A stretch of DNA of 12,586 nt from Pseudomonadota bacterium (GCA_015486445.1 WFRT01000082.1:1-12586); one strand, 5' to 3'. Counted from the first letter of the stretch, positions 6,237 through 12,358 are shown. Notes: generated from the sequence alone by a model not told the origin. Numbers and translations: made by a program.

Positions 6237-7622
6237 ATGCCCCTGAACATCTCCCTCGAAGAGATCTACGAGACCTGGCGGATGACCGAAAAGGAGCATT
6301 TCGACATCCGCGCCGTAACCCTGGGCATCAACCTGCTGCCCTGTGTCTCCGACGATTTTGACACCCTCTGCCGGCGGGTCGAAAAGAAGATCCTGGCCAC
6401 GGCCCGGCAGTTCGTCAAACGGGCCGAGCAGGTCGATGCCAAGTTCGGCATTCCGATCATCAACAAGCGGCTGACCATTACCCCGGCCGCCCTGGTCCTG
6501 GCCGGGGCCCTGACCGGCAATGCCGGGGAGGACCGCCGCCGGGCGGTCGAATTCGCCCGCCTGCTCGACCGCTGCGCGGCGGCGGCCGGGGTCGATTTTC
6601 TCGGGGGCTTCGGCACCCTGGCCGAGAAGGGTATGAGCTACGCCGACCAGGTCCTGGTCGACGCCATCCCCGAGGCCCTGGGCCGGACGGAAAAGGTCTG
6701 CGGCTTCATCAGCCTGGCGAGCAGCAAGGCCGGGATCAACATGCGCGGCGTCGCCCGGATCGGCACCATCATTCACGAACTCGCCCACGGCAGCGAAAAT
6801 GCCATCGGGGCCGCCAAGTTCGTGGTTTTCGCCAACGCCGTCAGCGACAACCCTTTCATGGCCGGCGGCTTTCACGGCGTCCAGGAGGCCGACAACGTCC
6901 TCAACCTCGGAATTTCCGGCCCCGGGGTCGTGCGCCGCGTGGTCGAGGCCGCGCCCCGCGACCTGGCCCTCGATGAAATCGCCGAGATCATCAAGAAAAC
7001 CGCCTTCAAGATCACCCGGGCCGGGGAACTCATCGGCCGCGAACTGGCCCGCAGTCTCGGAGTCCGCTTCGGCTCGCTCGATCTCTCGCTGGCCCCGACC
7101 ACGGCGGTCGGCGATTCGGTGGGCCGGATTCTCGAGGCCATGGGCCTGGAAAAGGTCGGCACCCACGGATCGACCGCGGCCTTAGCCCTGCTCACCGACG
7201 CCGTCAAAAAGGGCGGGCTGATGGCCTCGGGCCATGTCGGCGGACTTTCCGGGGCTTTTATTCCGGTCAGCGAGGATGTCGGGCTCTCGGAGGCGGTGCG
7301 CAGCGGCGCTCTGACCATCGACAAGCTCGAGGCCATGACCACGGTCTGCTCGGTCGGCCTCGACATGATCCCGGTCCCCGGCGACACCAAGACGACAACC
7401 CTGGCCGCGATCATCGCCGACGAGCTCGCCATCGGCGTCATGAACAACAAGACCACGGCCGTTCGCCTGATCCCGGTGCCGGGCAAAAAGGCCGGCGAGA
7501 TGGTCTCCTGGGGAGGACTCCTGGGCGAAGCCTGGATCCTGCCCCTGCACGACGAAAACAGCGACTATTTCATCTGGAGAAAGGGGCGGATACCGGCCCC
7601 GGTGACCAGTTTCAGAAACTGA
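6237..7622 (+). CDS. UPF0210 (DUF711) family protein, 'PFL family'
   Basis: This 461-residue cytoplasmic protein matches the full length of the UPF0210/DUF711 family. Recognisable segments are the start MPLNISLEEIYETWRMTE, INMRGVARIGTIIHELAH, IGAAKFVVFANAVSDNPFMAGGFHG, SLDLSLAPTTAVGDSVG, and the late GLDMIPVPGDT. Despite the 'PFL' name, there is no glycyl-radical motif of true pyruvate formate-lyases, so this should not be called a formate lyase. The biochemical role is unassigned; structures are known for relatives, and the family co-occurs with the UPF0237 ACT protein, present here at 5000-5293. AGGA precedes the ATG by 8 nt. A LOG-family gene follows 29 bp later. Conserved Gly/Ser/Thr/Asp-rich loops suggest small-molecule or nucleotide binding, which is inference. 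Confidence 0.9.
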   Translation: MPLNISLEEIYETWRMTEKEHFDIRAVTLGINLLPCVSDDFDTLCRRVEKKILATARQFVKRAEQVDAKFGIPIINKRLTITPAALVLAGALTGNAGEDRRRAVEFARLLDRCAAAAGVDFLGGFGTLAEKGMSYADQVLVDAIPEALGRTEKVCGFISLASSKAGINMRGVARIGTIIHELAHGSENAIGAAKFVVFANAVSDNPFMAGGFHGVQEADNVLNLGISGPGVVRRVVEAAPRDLALDEIAEIIKKTAFKITRAGELIGRELARSLGVRFGSLDLSLAPTTAVGDSVGRILEAMGLEKVGTHGSTAALALLTDAVKKGGLMASGHVGGLSGAFIPVSEDVGLSEAVRSGALTIDKLEAMTTVCSVGLDMIPVPGDTKTTTLAAIIADELAIGVMNNKTTAVRLIPVPGKKAGEMVSWGGLLGEAWILPLHDENSDYFIWRKGRIPAPVTSFRN

Positions 7623-7651
7623 TTTTCAAAAGAGGGGAAAAGAGGGAAAAA

Positions 7652-8335
7652 ATGAACGACATCAACCACATCTCTGACAAGCTGCAATACCTGCTCGACG
7701 ACTTCAAACTCGAGGAGTGCTGGCGGATGTTCCGCATCATGGCGGAATTCGTCGAAGGTTTCGAAGGGCTGGCCGACATCAGCCCGGCGGTCTCAATCTT
7801 CGGCTCGGCCCGGACCGGAGCCGACGACCCCTATTACGAACAGGCCCGAACCCTGGGGCGGCTGCTGGCGGAAAACCGGATCACCGTGATCACCGGGGGA
7901 GGACCCGGAATCATGGAGGCGGCCAACCGCGGAGCCCTGGAGGCCGGGGGGGAATCGGTGGGACTCAACATCACCCTGCCGATGGAACAGAAACCCAATC
8001 CCTATGTCAGCCGCCCGATCTCCTTCAAATATTTTTTCGTCCGCAAGGTCATGCTGATCAAGTATTCCCGGGCCTTCGTCGTCTTCCCCGGCGGCTTCGG
8101 CACGCTGGATGAAACCTTCGAGGCCCTGACCCTGATCCAGACTCACAAGATCAAGCCTTTTCCCATCATTCTCTGCGGCTCCTCCTTCTGGAACAAGCTG
8201 ACCGAATGGTTCAGGGAAAACCTGCTCGAAAGGGGCCTGATCTCGGACCAGGACCTCGATCTTTTCCAGGTCTGCGACAACATCGAGGATGTCGTGCGGA
8301 TCGTCAATCGCTGCGTGGCCCTGAGCACGATCTGA
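7652..8335 (+). CDS. LOG-family nucleotide phosphoribohydrolase (TIGR00730)
   Basis: This 227-residue Rossmann-like protein has both LOG signatures: GGGPGIMEAANRG (82-94) and PGGFGTLDE (146-154), plus the SIFGSART strand-loop (48-55). LOG proteins hydrolyse the N-glycosidic bond of nucleoside 5'-monophosphates, including AMP and cytokinin ribotides, releasing base and ribose 5-phosphate. The N-terminal ~45 residues form an extra helical segment seen in the longer bacterial LOG subfamily. It starts 29 bp after UPF0210 with an AGGG ribosome site and is probably the last gene of the run that starts at 3594. Its 3' end overlaps the convergent CooT-family gene by 32 bp. Confidence 0.9.
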   Translation: MNDINHISDKLQYLLDDFKLEECWRMFRIMAEFVEGFEGLADISPAVSIFGSARTGADDPYYEQARTLGRLLAENRITVITGGGPGIMEAANRGALEAGGESVGLNITLPMEQKPNPYVSRPISFKYFFVRKVMLIKYSRAFVVFPGGFGTLDETFEALTLIQTHKIKPFPIILCGSSFWNKLTEWFRENLLERGLISDQDLDLFQVCDNIEDVVRIVNRCVALSTI

Positions 8336-8510
8336 GGATAATCTTGTGCTCCATCAGGGAGACCTGGTCGAGTTCGCCCTCGACCAGCTTCTGTTCGCCG
8401 AAAATATTTTCGAGCAGAACCCTGCCGGCCTCCGGTTTGCAGATGAAGACCCCCTCCATGACCAGGGATTCCCGGCCGTCCCGCAAGAGATAAACGTTGG
8501 CTTCACACAT
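8304..8510 (-). CDS. CooT-family nickel-binding protein
   Basis: This short gene encodes 68 residues beginning MCEANVYLL. The N-terminal Met-Cys, followed by a small beta-rich domain (LVMEGVFICKPEAGRVLLENIFGE), is the CooT family pattern; in Rhodospirillum rubrum CooT the residue Cys2 is a nickel ligand in CO-dehydrogenase maturation. The ATG lies inside the 3' end of the DUF3842 gene, overlapping it by 8 bp, so translation is probably coupled. The family start at MCEA fixes the start; a longer in-frame opening would run through DUF3842 codons. No CO dehydrogenase gene lies in this window, so the nickel client is unknown. Its 3' end converges on and overlaps the LOG gene. Confidence 0.78.
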   Translation of the reverse strand: MCEANVYLLRDGRESLVMEGVFICKPEAGRVLLENIFGEQKLVEGELDQVSLMEHKIILRSCSGPRSD

Positions 8511-8934
8511 CTTCGCCAGGCTCCCGGCCGAGCAGAGGCACCAGCTGGTCGATGAGAACCGGCAGGTGATCCTTCCGGACTCCGACCACCTCGACATTTT
8601 CCTGGGCCAGGGGAAGCAGAAGCTTGCGCCCGGATGCCGCCGCAACAGCCGCCGCGGCGGCCGGGGTCATCTCTCCCATCATGGATTGGGCCATGACTAT
8701 CGAAATCGTCCCGATGATGCAGTCGGCCCGCTCGACCGAACGGATAATGGCGTTCTCCCCGGTCGCCCCCCGGTTGGCCCGGGCTTTCATCATCGCCGCC
8801 GTGGCGATGGCGTTGGTACCCAGGGCCCAGATTTCGATGCGCTCACCGAACTCATCCCTGAGACGGCGGATAATCGCGCTGCCGATCCCGCCCCCCTGCC
8901 CGTCAATTACTGCAATTCGCATACTGGTAACCAT
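8503..8934 (-). CDS. DUF3842 family protein
   Basis: This 143-residue protein shows the family signature MRIAVIDGQGGGIGSAII, a Rossmann-like glycine-rich nucleotide-binding loop. ALGTNAIATAAMMKA, GATGENAI and IIGTISIVMAQSMMGEMTP follow in the usual order. The family has no established function. The gly-rich loop suggests dinucleotide or nucleotide binding; that is inference. The ATG at 8934 is preferred because a GGAT-type ribosome site lies about 7 nt upstream. A second ATG at 8922 matches the family start MRIAV and cannot be excluded. It overlaps the CooT-family gene downstream, suggesting joint expression and possibly a role in nickel or cofactor handling. A plausible promoter lies at 8975-9003. 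Confidence 0.85.
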   Translation of the reverse strand: MVTSMRIAVIDGQGGGIGSAIIRRLRDEFGERIEIWALGTNAIATAAMMKARANRGATGENAIIRSVERADCIIGTISIVMAQSMMGEMTPAAAAAVAAASGRKLLLPLAQENVEVVGVRKDHLPVLIDQLVPLLGREPGEDV

Positions 8935-8974
8935 ATTGATCCGCTCAAATTATGTTCTTTGCCAGCCCGGACAG

Positions 8975-9003
8975 ATTCTATTGCAGCTTCCCGGGTTTCG
9001 CAA
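8975..9003 (-). promoter_or_regulatory. Sigma70-type promoter for the DUF3842-CooT pair
   Basis: On the minus strand TTGCGA (9003-8998) is followed after exactly 17 nt by TAGAAT (8980-8975). The -10 matches 5 of 6 consensus bases and the -35 matches 4 of 6. It would give a leader of about 35 nt before the ATG at 8934. It lies in the 235-bp gap shared with mrp. Confidence 0.5.
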
Positions 9004-9031
9004 GAAATAATTTTTTTCACCATTTTGCCCC

Positions 9032-9059
9032 TTGACAACTGGCTTTTCCGTGCTATCTT
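9032..9059 (+). promoter_or_regulatory. Sigma70-type promoter for mrp
   Basis: A perfect TTGACA (9032-9037) is followed after 16 nt by TATCTT (9054-9059), 4 of 6 bases of the -10 consensus. The predicted leader is about 100 nt, ending in the AAGGA ribosome site before the ATG at 9170. No riboswitch-like structure was recognised in the leader. Confidence 0.5.
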
Positions 9060-9169
9060 TAGATGGAGTAAAACCATAAAATTTTAGTGGGTTTTTCAGA
9101 AAGACTCAGGGCGGGGGTAAAAAAACTGTCGCCGATTTTAATGCAAGTTGATTTTCAAGGATCTTTCCG

Positions 9170-10045
9170 ATGAGTGACAAATGTACCGAAGGAGGCACCT
9201 GCAGCAGCTGCGGCAGTGCCGACAGCTGCTCGGCCGAAGAGAAACAGAAACGCGAAGCCGAGGTCTTGAACGCCCGCCTGGCGCAGATTAAGCACCGTAT
9301 CGCGGTAATGAGCGGCAAAGGCGGGGTCGGCAAGAGCACGGTGGCCGTCAGCCTCGCCGTCAGCCTCGCCCGCAGGGGCTGCCGGGTCGGCCTGCTGGAT
9401 GCCGACATCCACGGCCCGAACCTGCCGAAAATGCTGGGACTTGACAACAAACGTCTCCAGGCTGGAGAAGACGGCATCATTCCGCAACCGGTGATGGAGA
9501 ATCTCAGCGTGGTTTCGATGGCTTTTCTGCTGGAAAATCCCGATAACCCGGTGGTCTGGCGGGGCCCCCTGAAACACACGGTGATCCGCCAGTTCGTCGC
9601 CGATGTCCAGTGGGGCGAACTTGACTACCTGATTATCGACCTGCCCCCGGGAACCGGGGACGAACCCCTGAGCGTGGCCCAGGTGATCAAGCCGATGGAC
9701 GGCAGCGTGATTGTCACGACGCCCCAGGATGTCGCCCTGCTCGACTCCCGCAAATCGGTGGTCTTCAGTCAGCAGATCGAGGTTCCAGTGCTCGGCGTAA
9801 TCGAAAACATGAGCGGTTTCTCCTGCCCCCACTGCGGCCATGAGATCGATCTTTTCAAGCAGGGCGGCGGCCGGAAGGCGGCCGAGGAACTCAAGGTCCC
9901 CTTCCTGGGCGCCGTGCCTCTCGACCCCCAGCTCGTGGTCTCGGGGGATTCCGGCCAGCCTTTCGTCGCGGCCTTCCCCGAGACGGCCACGGCCAGGGCT
10001 TTCAGCGAGATCGTGGAGAAGCTCGAACAGTCCCTGCAATCATGA
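9170..10045 (+). CDS. mrp: Mrp/NBP35-type iron-sulfur carrier ATPase
   Basis: This 291-residue P-loop ATPase of the Mrp/NBP35 (ApbC) family binds and transfers Fe-S clusters to apoproteins. The deviant Walker A is GKGGVGKST (49-57), followed by LLDADIHGPNLP (75-86), and IIDLPPGTGDEP (155-166) serves as the Walker B region. The family's paired cysteines C219 and C222 in FSCPHCGHEID form the dimer-bridging cluster site. The N-terminus has C5, C11, C14 and C20; the C-x2-C-x5-C part matches the spacing in eukaryotic NBP35, which carries a stable N-terminal cluster. AAGGA lies 8 nt before the ATG. The next genes include two NifX-like proteins, consistent with a metal-cluster biogenesis role. The promoter of the next gene overlaps its stop codon. 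Confidence 0.93.
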   Translation: MSDKCTEGGTCSSCGSADSCSAEEKQKREAEVLNARLAQIKHRIAVMSGKGGVGKSTVAVSLAVSLARRGCRVGLLDADIHGPNLPKMLGLDNKRLQAGEDGIIPQPVMENLSVVSMAFLLENPDNPVVWRGPLKHTVIRQFVADVQWGELDYLIIDLPPGTGDEPLSVAQVIKPMDGSVIVTTPQDVALLDSRKSVVFSQQIEVPVLGVIENMSGFSCPHCGHEIDLFKQGGGRKAAEELKVPFLGAVPLDPQLVVSGDSGQPFVAAFPETATARAFSEIVEKLEQSLQS

Positions 10046-10074
10046 TTGACTTGGTTTGGAAAACGGCATATAAT
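10046..10074 (+). promoter_or_regulatory. Near-consensus sigma70 promoter for the nitroreductase gene
   Basis: TTGACT (10046-10051), a 17-nt spacer, then a perfect TATAAT (10069-10074): 11 of 12 consensus bases at optimal spacing. The -35 begins at the base after the mrp stop codon (10043-10045). Predicted transcription starts near 10081, giving a leader of about 60 nt. This is the strongest promoter in the window. Confidence 0.8.
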
Positions 10075-10098
10075 TGAAATCTTTGCCAGGCCGTCCCG

Positions 10099-10122
10099 GA
10101 AGCAACCTGAGAAGCAACCTGA
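10099..10122 (+). repeat. 12-bp tandem duplication in the nitroreductase leader
   Basis: GAAGCAACCTGA occurs twice back to back (10099-10110 and 10111-10122), between the predicted transcription start and the AAGGAG ribosome site. It may be a replication-slippage duplication or a repeated leader element; no function is evident. Confidence 0.6.
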
Positions 10123-10141
10123 AAGCACAAGGAGCCGTTTC

Positions 10142-10735
10142 ATGGAAACCCTGCAATGCATAGCCGAACGCCGCAGCATCCGCCGGTTTACCGACGCCGA
10201 GGTCAGCAACGAGCAGCTCAAGCAGCTCATGGAAGCGGCCCGCCTGGCTCCCTCCTGGGCCAACACCCAGTGCTGGGAGTTCATTGTCGTCCGCGACCCC
10301 GCGATCAAGGAAAAGCTGGCAGCCACGATGCCCGAAGGCAACCCGGCCCGCAAGGCCGCGATCAACGCCCCGGTTCTGCTGGTGGCCTGCGGCCGGCTTG
10401 AGAAATCGGGCTTCTACAAGGGGCAGCCGGCAACCAGCAAGGGTGACAACTGGTATCTCTACGATGTCGGCCTGGCCACCCAGAACATCTCGCTGGCGGC
10501 CCACGCCCTCGGCCTGGGCTCGGTAATCCTGGGCCTGTTCGACGCCGACCGGGCCGGGGAAATCCTGGACCTGCCCGAAAAGGTCAAGGTCGTAACCATG
10601 ATGCCGATCGGGGTGCCGGCCAAAACCGGCAAGATGCCGCCCCGCAAGCCTTTGTGTGAGTTTGTTTTCAAAGATCGCTACGAAAAGGCCTGGGTCAGCG
10701 GCGACGAGAAGAATCTCTGTTTCGTTGAAGAGTAG
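10142..10735 (+). CDS. Nitroreductase-family FMN flavoprotein
   Basis: This 197-residue protein has the fold of FMN-dependent NAD(P)H oxidoreductases. The N-terminal RRSIRRF (10-16) is the FMN-phosphate loop, followed by LAPSWANTQCWEFIVV (35-50). DVGLATQNISLAAHALGLGS and the late MPIGVPA...PPRKPL stretch complete the family pattern. Physiological substrates vary widely (quinones, nitro compounds, flavins, enones) and cannot be told here. The ATG at 10142 is fixed by AAGGAG 7 nt before it and by the family N-terminus; an in-frame TTG at 10046 lies in the promoter and is not a start. It has its own strong promoter and a good terminator, so it is probably a single-gene transcription unit within the Mrp-NifX neighbourhood. 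Confidence 0.92.
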   Translation: METLQCIAERRSIRRFTDAEVSNEQLKQLMEAARLAPSWANTQCWEFIVVRDPAIKEKLAATMPEGNPARKAAINAPVLLVACGRLEKSGFYKGQPATSKGDNWYLYDVGLATQNISLAAHALGLGSVILGLFDADRAGEILDLPEKVKVVTMMPIGVPAKTGKMPPRKPLCEFVFKDRYEKAWVSGDEKNLCFVEE

Positions 10736-10736
10736 C

Positions 10737-10788
10737 AAGCCCGTCGGAAAGCTCCGTTTCTCTGAAGACAGGGGAGACGGGGCTTTTT
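10737..10788 (+). terminator. Rho-independent terminator after the nitroreductase gene
   Basis: AAGCCCGTC (10737-10745) pairs with GACGGGGCTT (10776-10785, with one bulged G), followed by a run of T to 10788. The intervening bases can form an inner CTCC/GGAG helix, extending the structure. It starts directly after the stop codon. Confidence 0.75.
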
Positions 10789-10836
10789 CCGGGAAAAAAA
10801 GTTAGTCAAACATAAGAACATCAGGAGGAACAAACA

Positions 10837-11223
10837 ATGAAGAAAATTGCATTAGCGGCCGATGACAAGCTCGGCCTGGATGGCCAGATGAGCATGCACT
10901 TCGGCCGCTGCCCGGCCTACGTGGTCGCCGAGGTCGAAGACGGCAAGGTGCTCGCCAGCGAGGTGGTTGACAACCCCTATTTCCAGCAGCACACCCCGGG
11001 CCAGGTACCCAAGTTCGTCAATTCCCTGGGGGTTGACGCCATCATTGCCGGGGGCATGGGCCCCAAGGCCATCGACATGTTCAACGGCTTCGGCATCGAA
11101 GTGGTCACCGGGGTCGGGGGCCGGATCGGTAACGTCCTGGAAGCCTTTCTCAAAGGTGAAATTTCGGGGGCCGCGGGCTGCTCCCACGACCATGACCACG
11201 CCCATGACTGCGGAGGCCATTAA
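10837..11223 (+). CDS. NifX/NifB-like cofactor-binding protein with His-rich tail
   Basis: This 128-residue protein is of the dinitrogenase iron-molybdenum cofactor biosynthesis family (PF02579; NifX, NafY, NifB C-terminus, MTH1175 and Desulfovibrio orange-protein relatives). Family features are MSMHFGRCPAYVVAEV (18-33, including C25), VDAIIAGGMGPKAIDMF (66-82) and a Gly-rich GVGGRIGNVLEAF. It ends in a Cys/His-rich tail (from C115: CSHDHDHAHDCGGH), a probable metal-binding appendage. No nitrogenase genes are present, so a role in nitrogen fixation is not implied; such proteins bind Fe-S or Mo/Cu clusters in other anaerobes. AGGAGG lies 8 nt before the ATG. The gene is separated from the nitroreductase by a terminator, so it has its own promoter or depends on read-through. 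Confidence 0.9.
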   Translation: MKKIALAADDKLGLDGQMSMHFGRCPAYVVAEVEDGKVLASEVVDNPYFQQHTPGQVPKFVNSLGVDAIIAGGMGPKAIDMFNGFGIEVVTGVGGRIGNVLEAFLKGEISGAAGCSHDHDHAHDCGGH

Positions 11224-11224
11224 A

Positions 11225-11572
11225 ATGAAAATTGCCATCAGTGCAACCCGGCCGGGAGCAGAGGCCACCCTGGAGATGCGTTTCGGCCGCTGCCCTTTTT
11301 TTGCCGTCTACGACAGTGAGACGAAACAGTTTGAATGGTACGAGAACGAAGGCATCAAGGCCGCTTCCGGGGCTGGCACCGGGGCCGCCCAGGCCCTGCT
11401 CGACCGCGGAGTGGAAGCGGTGGTCAGCGGGCAGTTCGGCCCCAAGGCGGTGCAGGTTCTGGAAGCCGGCGGGATCAAGATGTTTCTCGCCCCGGCCGAC
11501 CTGCCGCTGAGCCAGGTAATCGACAAATGGCAGGCGGGTGAGCTGCAGGAATACCGGATCAAACGCTTCTGA
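11225..11572 (+). CDS. NifX/NifB-like cofactor-binding protein, tandem paralogue
   Basis: This second PF02579 protein of 115 residues begins MKIAISATRPGAEATLEMRFGRCPFF in two parts: the start strand (1-8) and RFGRCPFFAVYD (19-30), with C23 in the same GRCP motif as its neighbour. VEAVVSGQFGPKAVQVLEAGGIK (63-85) is the matching conserved core. It lacks the His-rich tail, so the two proteins are specialised copies and may form a heterodimer. The ATG lies one base after the upstream stop, with a GGAGG ribosome site inside the upstream gene, so translation is coupled. The C-terminal WQAGELQEYRIKRF helix differs from the first copy. The longer in-frame opening starting near 10967 overlaps the first gene and is not used. 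Confidence 0.88.
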   Translation: MKIAISATRPGAEATLEMRFGRCPFFAVYDSETKQFEWYENEGIKAASGAGTGAAQALLDRGVEAVVSGQFGPKAVQVLEAGGIKMFLAPADLPLSQVIDKWQAGELQEYRIKRF

Positions 11573-11678
11573 GATCGGTCCCACTCGCAAACCGGCAACC
11601 CGGGACCCTGCAAACAAAAAACCAGGAGACCCATCGCCGGCACAGCATGGCGACACGCCGGCTGACGACTGACAACCG

Positions 11679-11697
11679 CCGCGGAAAACCGCGGTTT
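11679..11697 (+). terminator. Possible terminator hairpin after the NifX pair
   Basis: CCGCGG, an AAAA loop and CCGCGG form a perfect 6-bp stem (11679-11694), followed by only TTT. It lies 106 bp beyond the stop codon. A second self-complementary pair, GCCGGC...GCCGGC, lies about 20 bp upstream. It is plausible as a weak terminator. Confidence 0.4.
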
Positions 11698-11724
11698 GAA
11701 GCCGGCAACGAAACAACATAGCTT

Positions 11725-11991
11725 GTAACTATTCAACCAAATCCGGGTCGGGCGCGGCTTTTCTTCGCTAAGCGTTAAGATTTCTGTTTTTCCTCGCGCT
11801 CGCTTCGCCCGCACCCCAAGGGCACTTCCGTTGGGCGCATGCAAAACTCGCTACGCTCAGACAGTTGCAATGCTTATGGGCTCCCGCTCGCTGGGAAAAA
11901 CAACGAAATCTTTCCGAAACCGCTCAGAAAAACCACCCCCGCCCCTCTCCCTCTCTGAAGGAGGTAAGATAAAATTTAGCGGAATAGTTAC
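11725..11991 (+). mobile_element. Copy B: near-complete 267-bp IS66-like MITE
   Basis: It has the same orientation as copy A and is nearly identical through the core (single-base differences such as CCGCTCGC for CCGCCCGC). It ends with GTAACTATTCAACCAAAT and ATTTAGCGGAATAGTTAC; each terminus has one change from copy A. The length difference comes from a few bases in the pyrimidine-rich stretch near the right end, where the hairpin of copy A is disrupted. Its flanks (CATAGCTT and TTCCTGTT) do not form an 8-bp duplication, unlike copy A, suggesting later rearrangement or decay. Confidence 0.85.
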
Positions 11992-12059
11992 TTCCTGTTT
12001 AAATTGGTTTTGGGGTGAGGCACTGTTTGACGGAGAACCGCGCCTTATAGCAAGCCGCC

Positions 12060-12086
12060 GTCCAAAAGGACAGTTAAATTTTTTTT
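12060..12086 (+). terminator. Small hairpin followed by eight T
   Basis: GTCC-AAAA-GGAC (12060-12071) is followed 7 nt later by eight consecutive T (12079-12086). The 4-bp stem and the spacer before the T run are poor for a terminator, and no gene immediately precedes it on the plus strand. Confidence 0.2.
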
Positions 12087-12152
12087 ATCTTGACGTCGTG
12101 GAGACGGCCCTGCCGGGGGGCGGACGGAAGGCGGACGAGGGGAAGAGAAAGA

Positions 12153-12278
12153 CCGGGCTTTTCCCGGGCCGGAGCGGTACCGGCTGACCCTAGACGGCCC
12201 GCCCGGTCCGGCCGGGGAGAAAAGTGGGCTCGGCCGGAAGATTCCGGCCGGCCCGGTTAAGCCGGAAAACCTGTTTCC
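12153..12278. other. Cluster of GC-rich hairpins, unidentified
   Basis: Successive inverted repeats: CCGGG-CTTTT-CCCGG (12153-12167); a perfect 20-bp palindrome with arms CGGCCGGAA and TTCCGGCCG (12231-12250); CCGG-TTAAG-CCGG just after it; and GGAAA-ACCTG-TTTCC (12264-12278). The density suggests a structured transcript or decayed repeat DNA. I could not match it to RNase P RNA, tmRNA, SRP RNA, 6S RNA or a riboswitch class. Confidence 0.35.
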
Positions 12279-12358
12279 TGGTCTACCGGCCCGGAAAGCG
12301 GCTCTTGAGGGGAAAGAAACCGGGGTGCCGGAGGGGTGGGAAAACCTCCCGCAAGGTG

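Larger units (their letters stand above)
11573..12358. other. Non-coding region with repeat copy B and a hairpin-rich GC tract
   Basis: No convincing gene lies between the NifX pair and the AhpD-like gene. It holds the terminator candidate (11679), repeat copy B (11725-11991), and then about 370 bp with a small hairpin GTCCAAAAGGAC (12060-12071), followed at 12079 by eight T. Several GC-rich hairpins then cluster between 12153 and 12278. Open frames that run through it begin inside the repeat or run antisense to the AhpD-like gene and show no family resemblance. Confidence 0.7.

Noticed and set aside
6237..7622. True pyruvate formate-lyase because of the 'PFL family' label
   Set aside because: The protein lacks the glycyl-radical motif and the adjacent-cysteine active site of pyruvate formate-lyase, is much shorter, and has no activating enzyme nearby.
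10046..10141. N-terminal extension of the nitroreductase from a TTG at 10046
   Set aside because: The TTG is the -35 box of a near-consensus promoter, the predicted transcript starts about 35 bp downstream of it, and the ATG at 10142 has a proper AAGGAG and the family N-terminus.
3305..11991. Copies A and B as the two ends of a composite transposon carrying the 8.2-kb block
   Set aside because: Copy A has its own perfect 8-bp duplication on its two sides, which means that it inserted alone. A composite element would show the duplication outside A on the left and outside B on the right; those bases (AAACCGGA and TTCCTGTT) do not match.
11831..12187. Open frames inside repeat copies A and B with a shared peptide
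   Set aside because: The shared peptide simply reflects the repeated DNA. The frames cross the element boundary into unrelated flanks, lack a ribosome site and resemble no protein family.
12100..12358. RNase P RNA, tmRNA, SRP RNA or cobalamin/molybdenum riboswitch
   Set aside because: The GC-rich hairpins prompted the comparison, but the conserved core sequences of these RNAs as I know them are absent on both strands.
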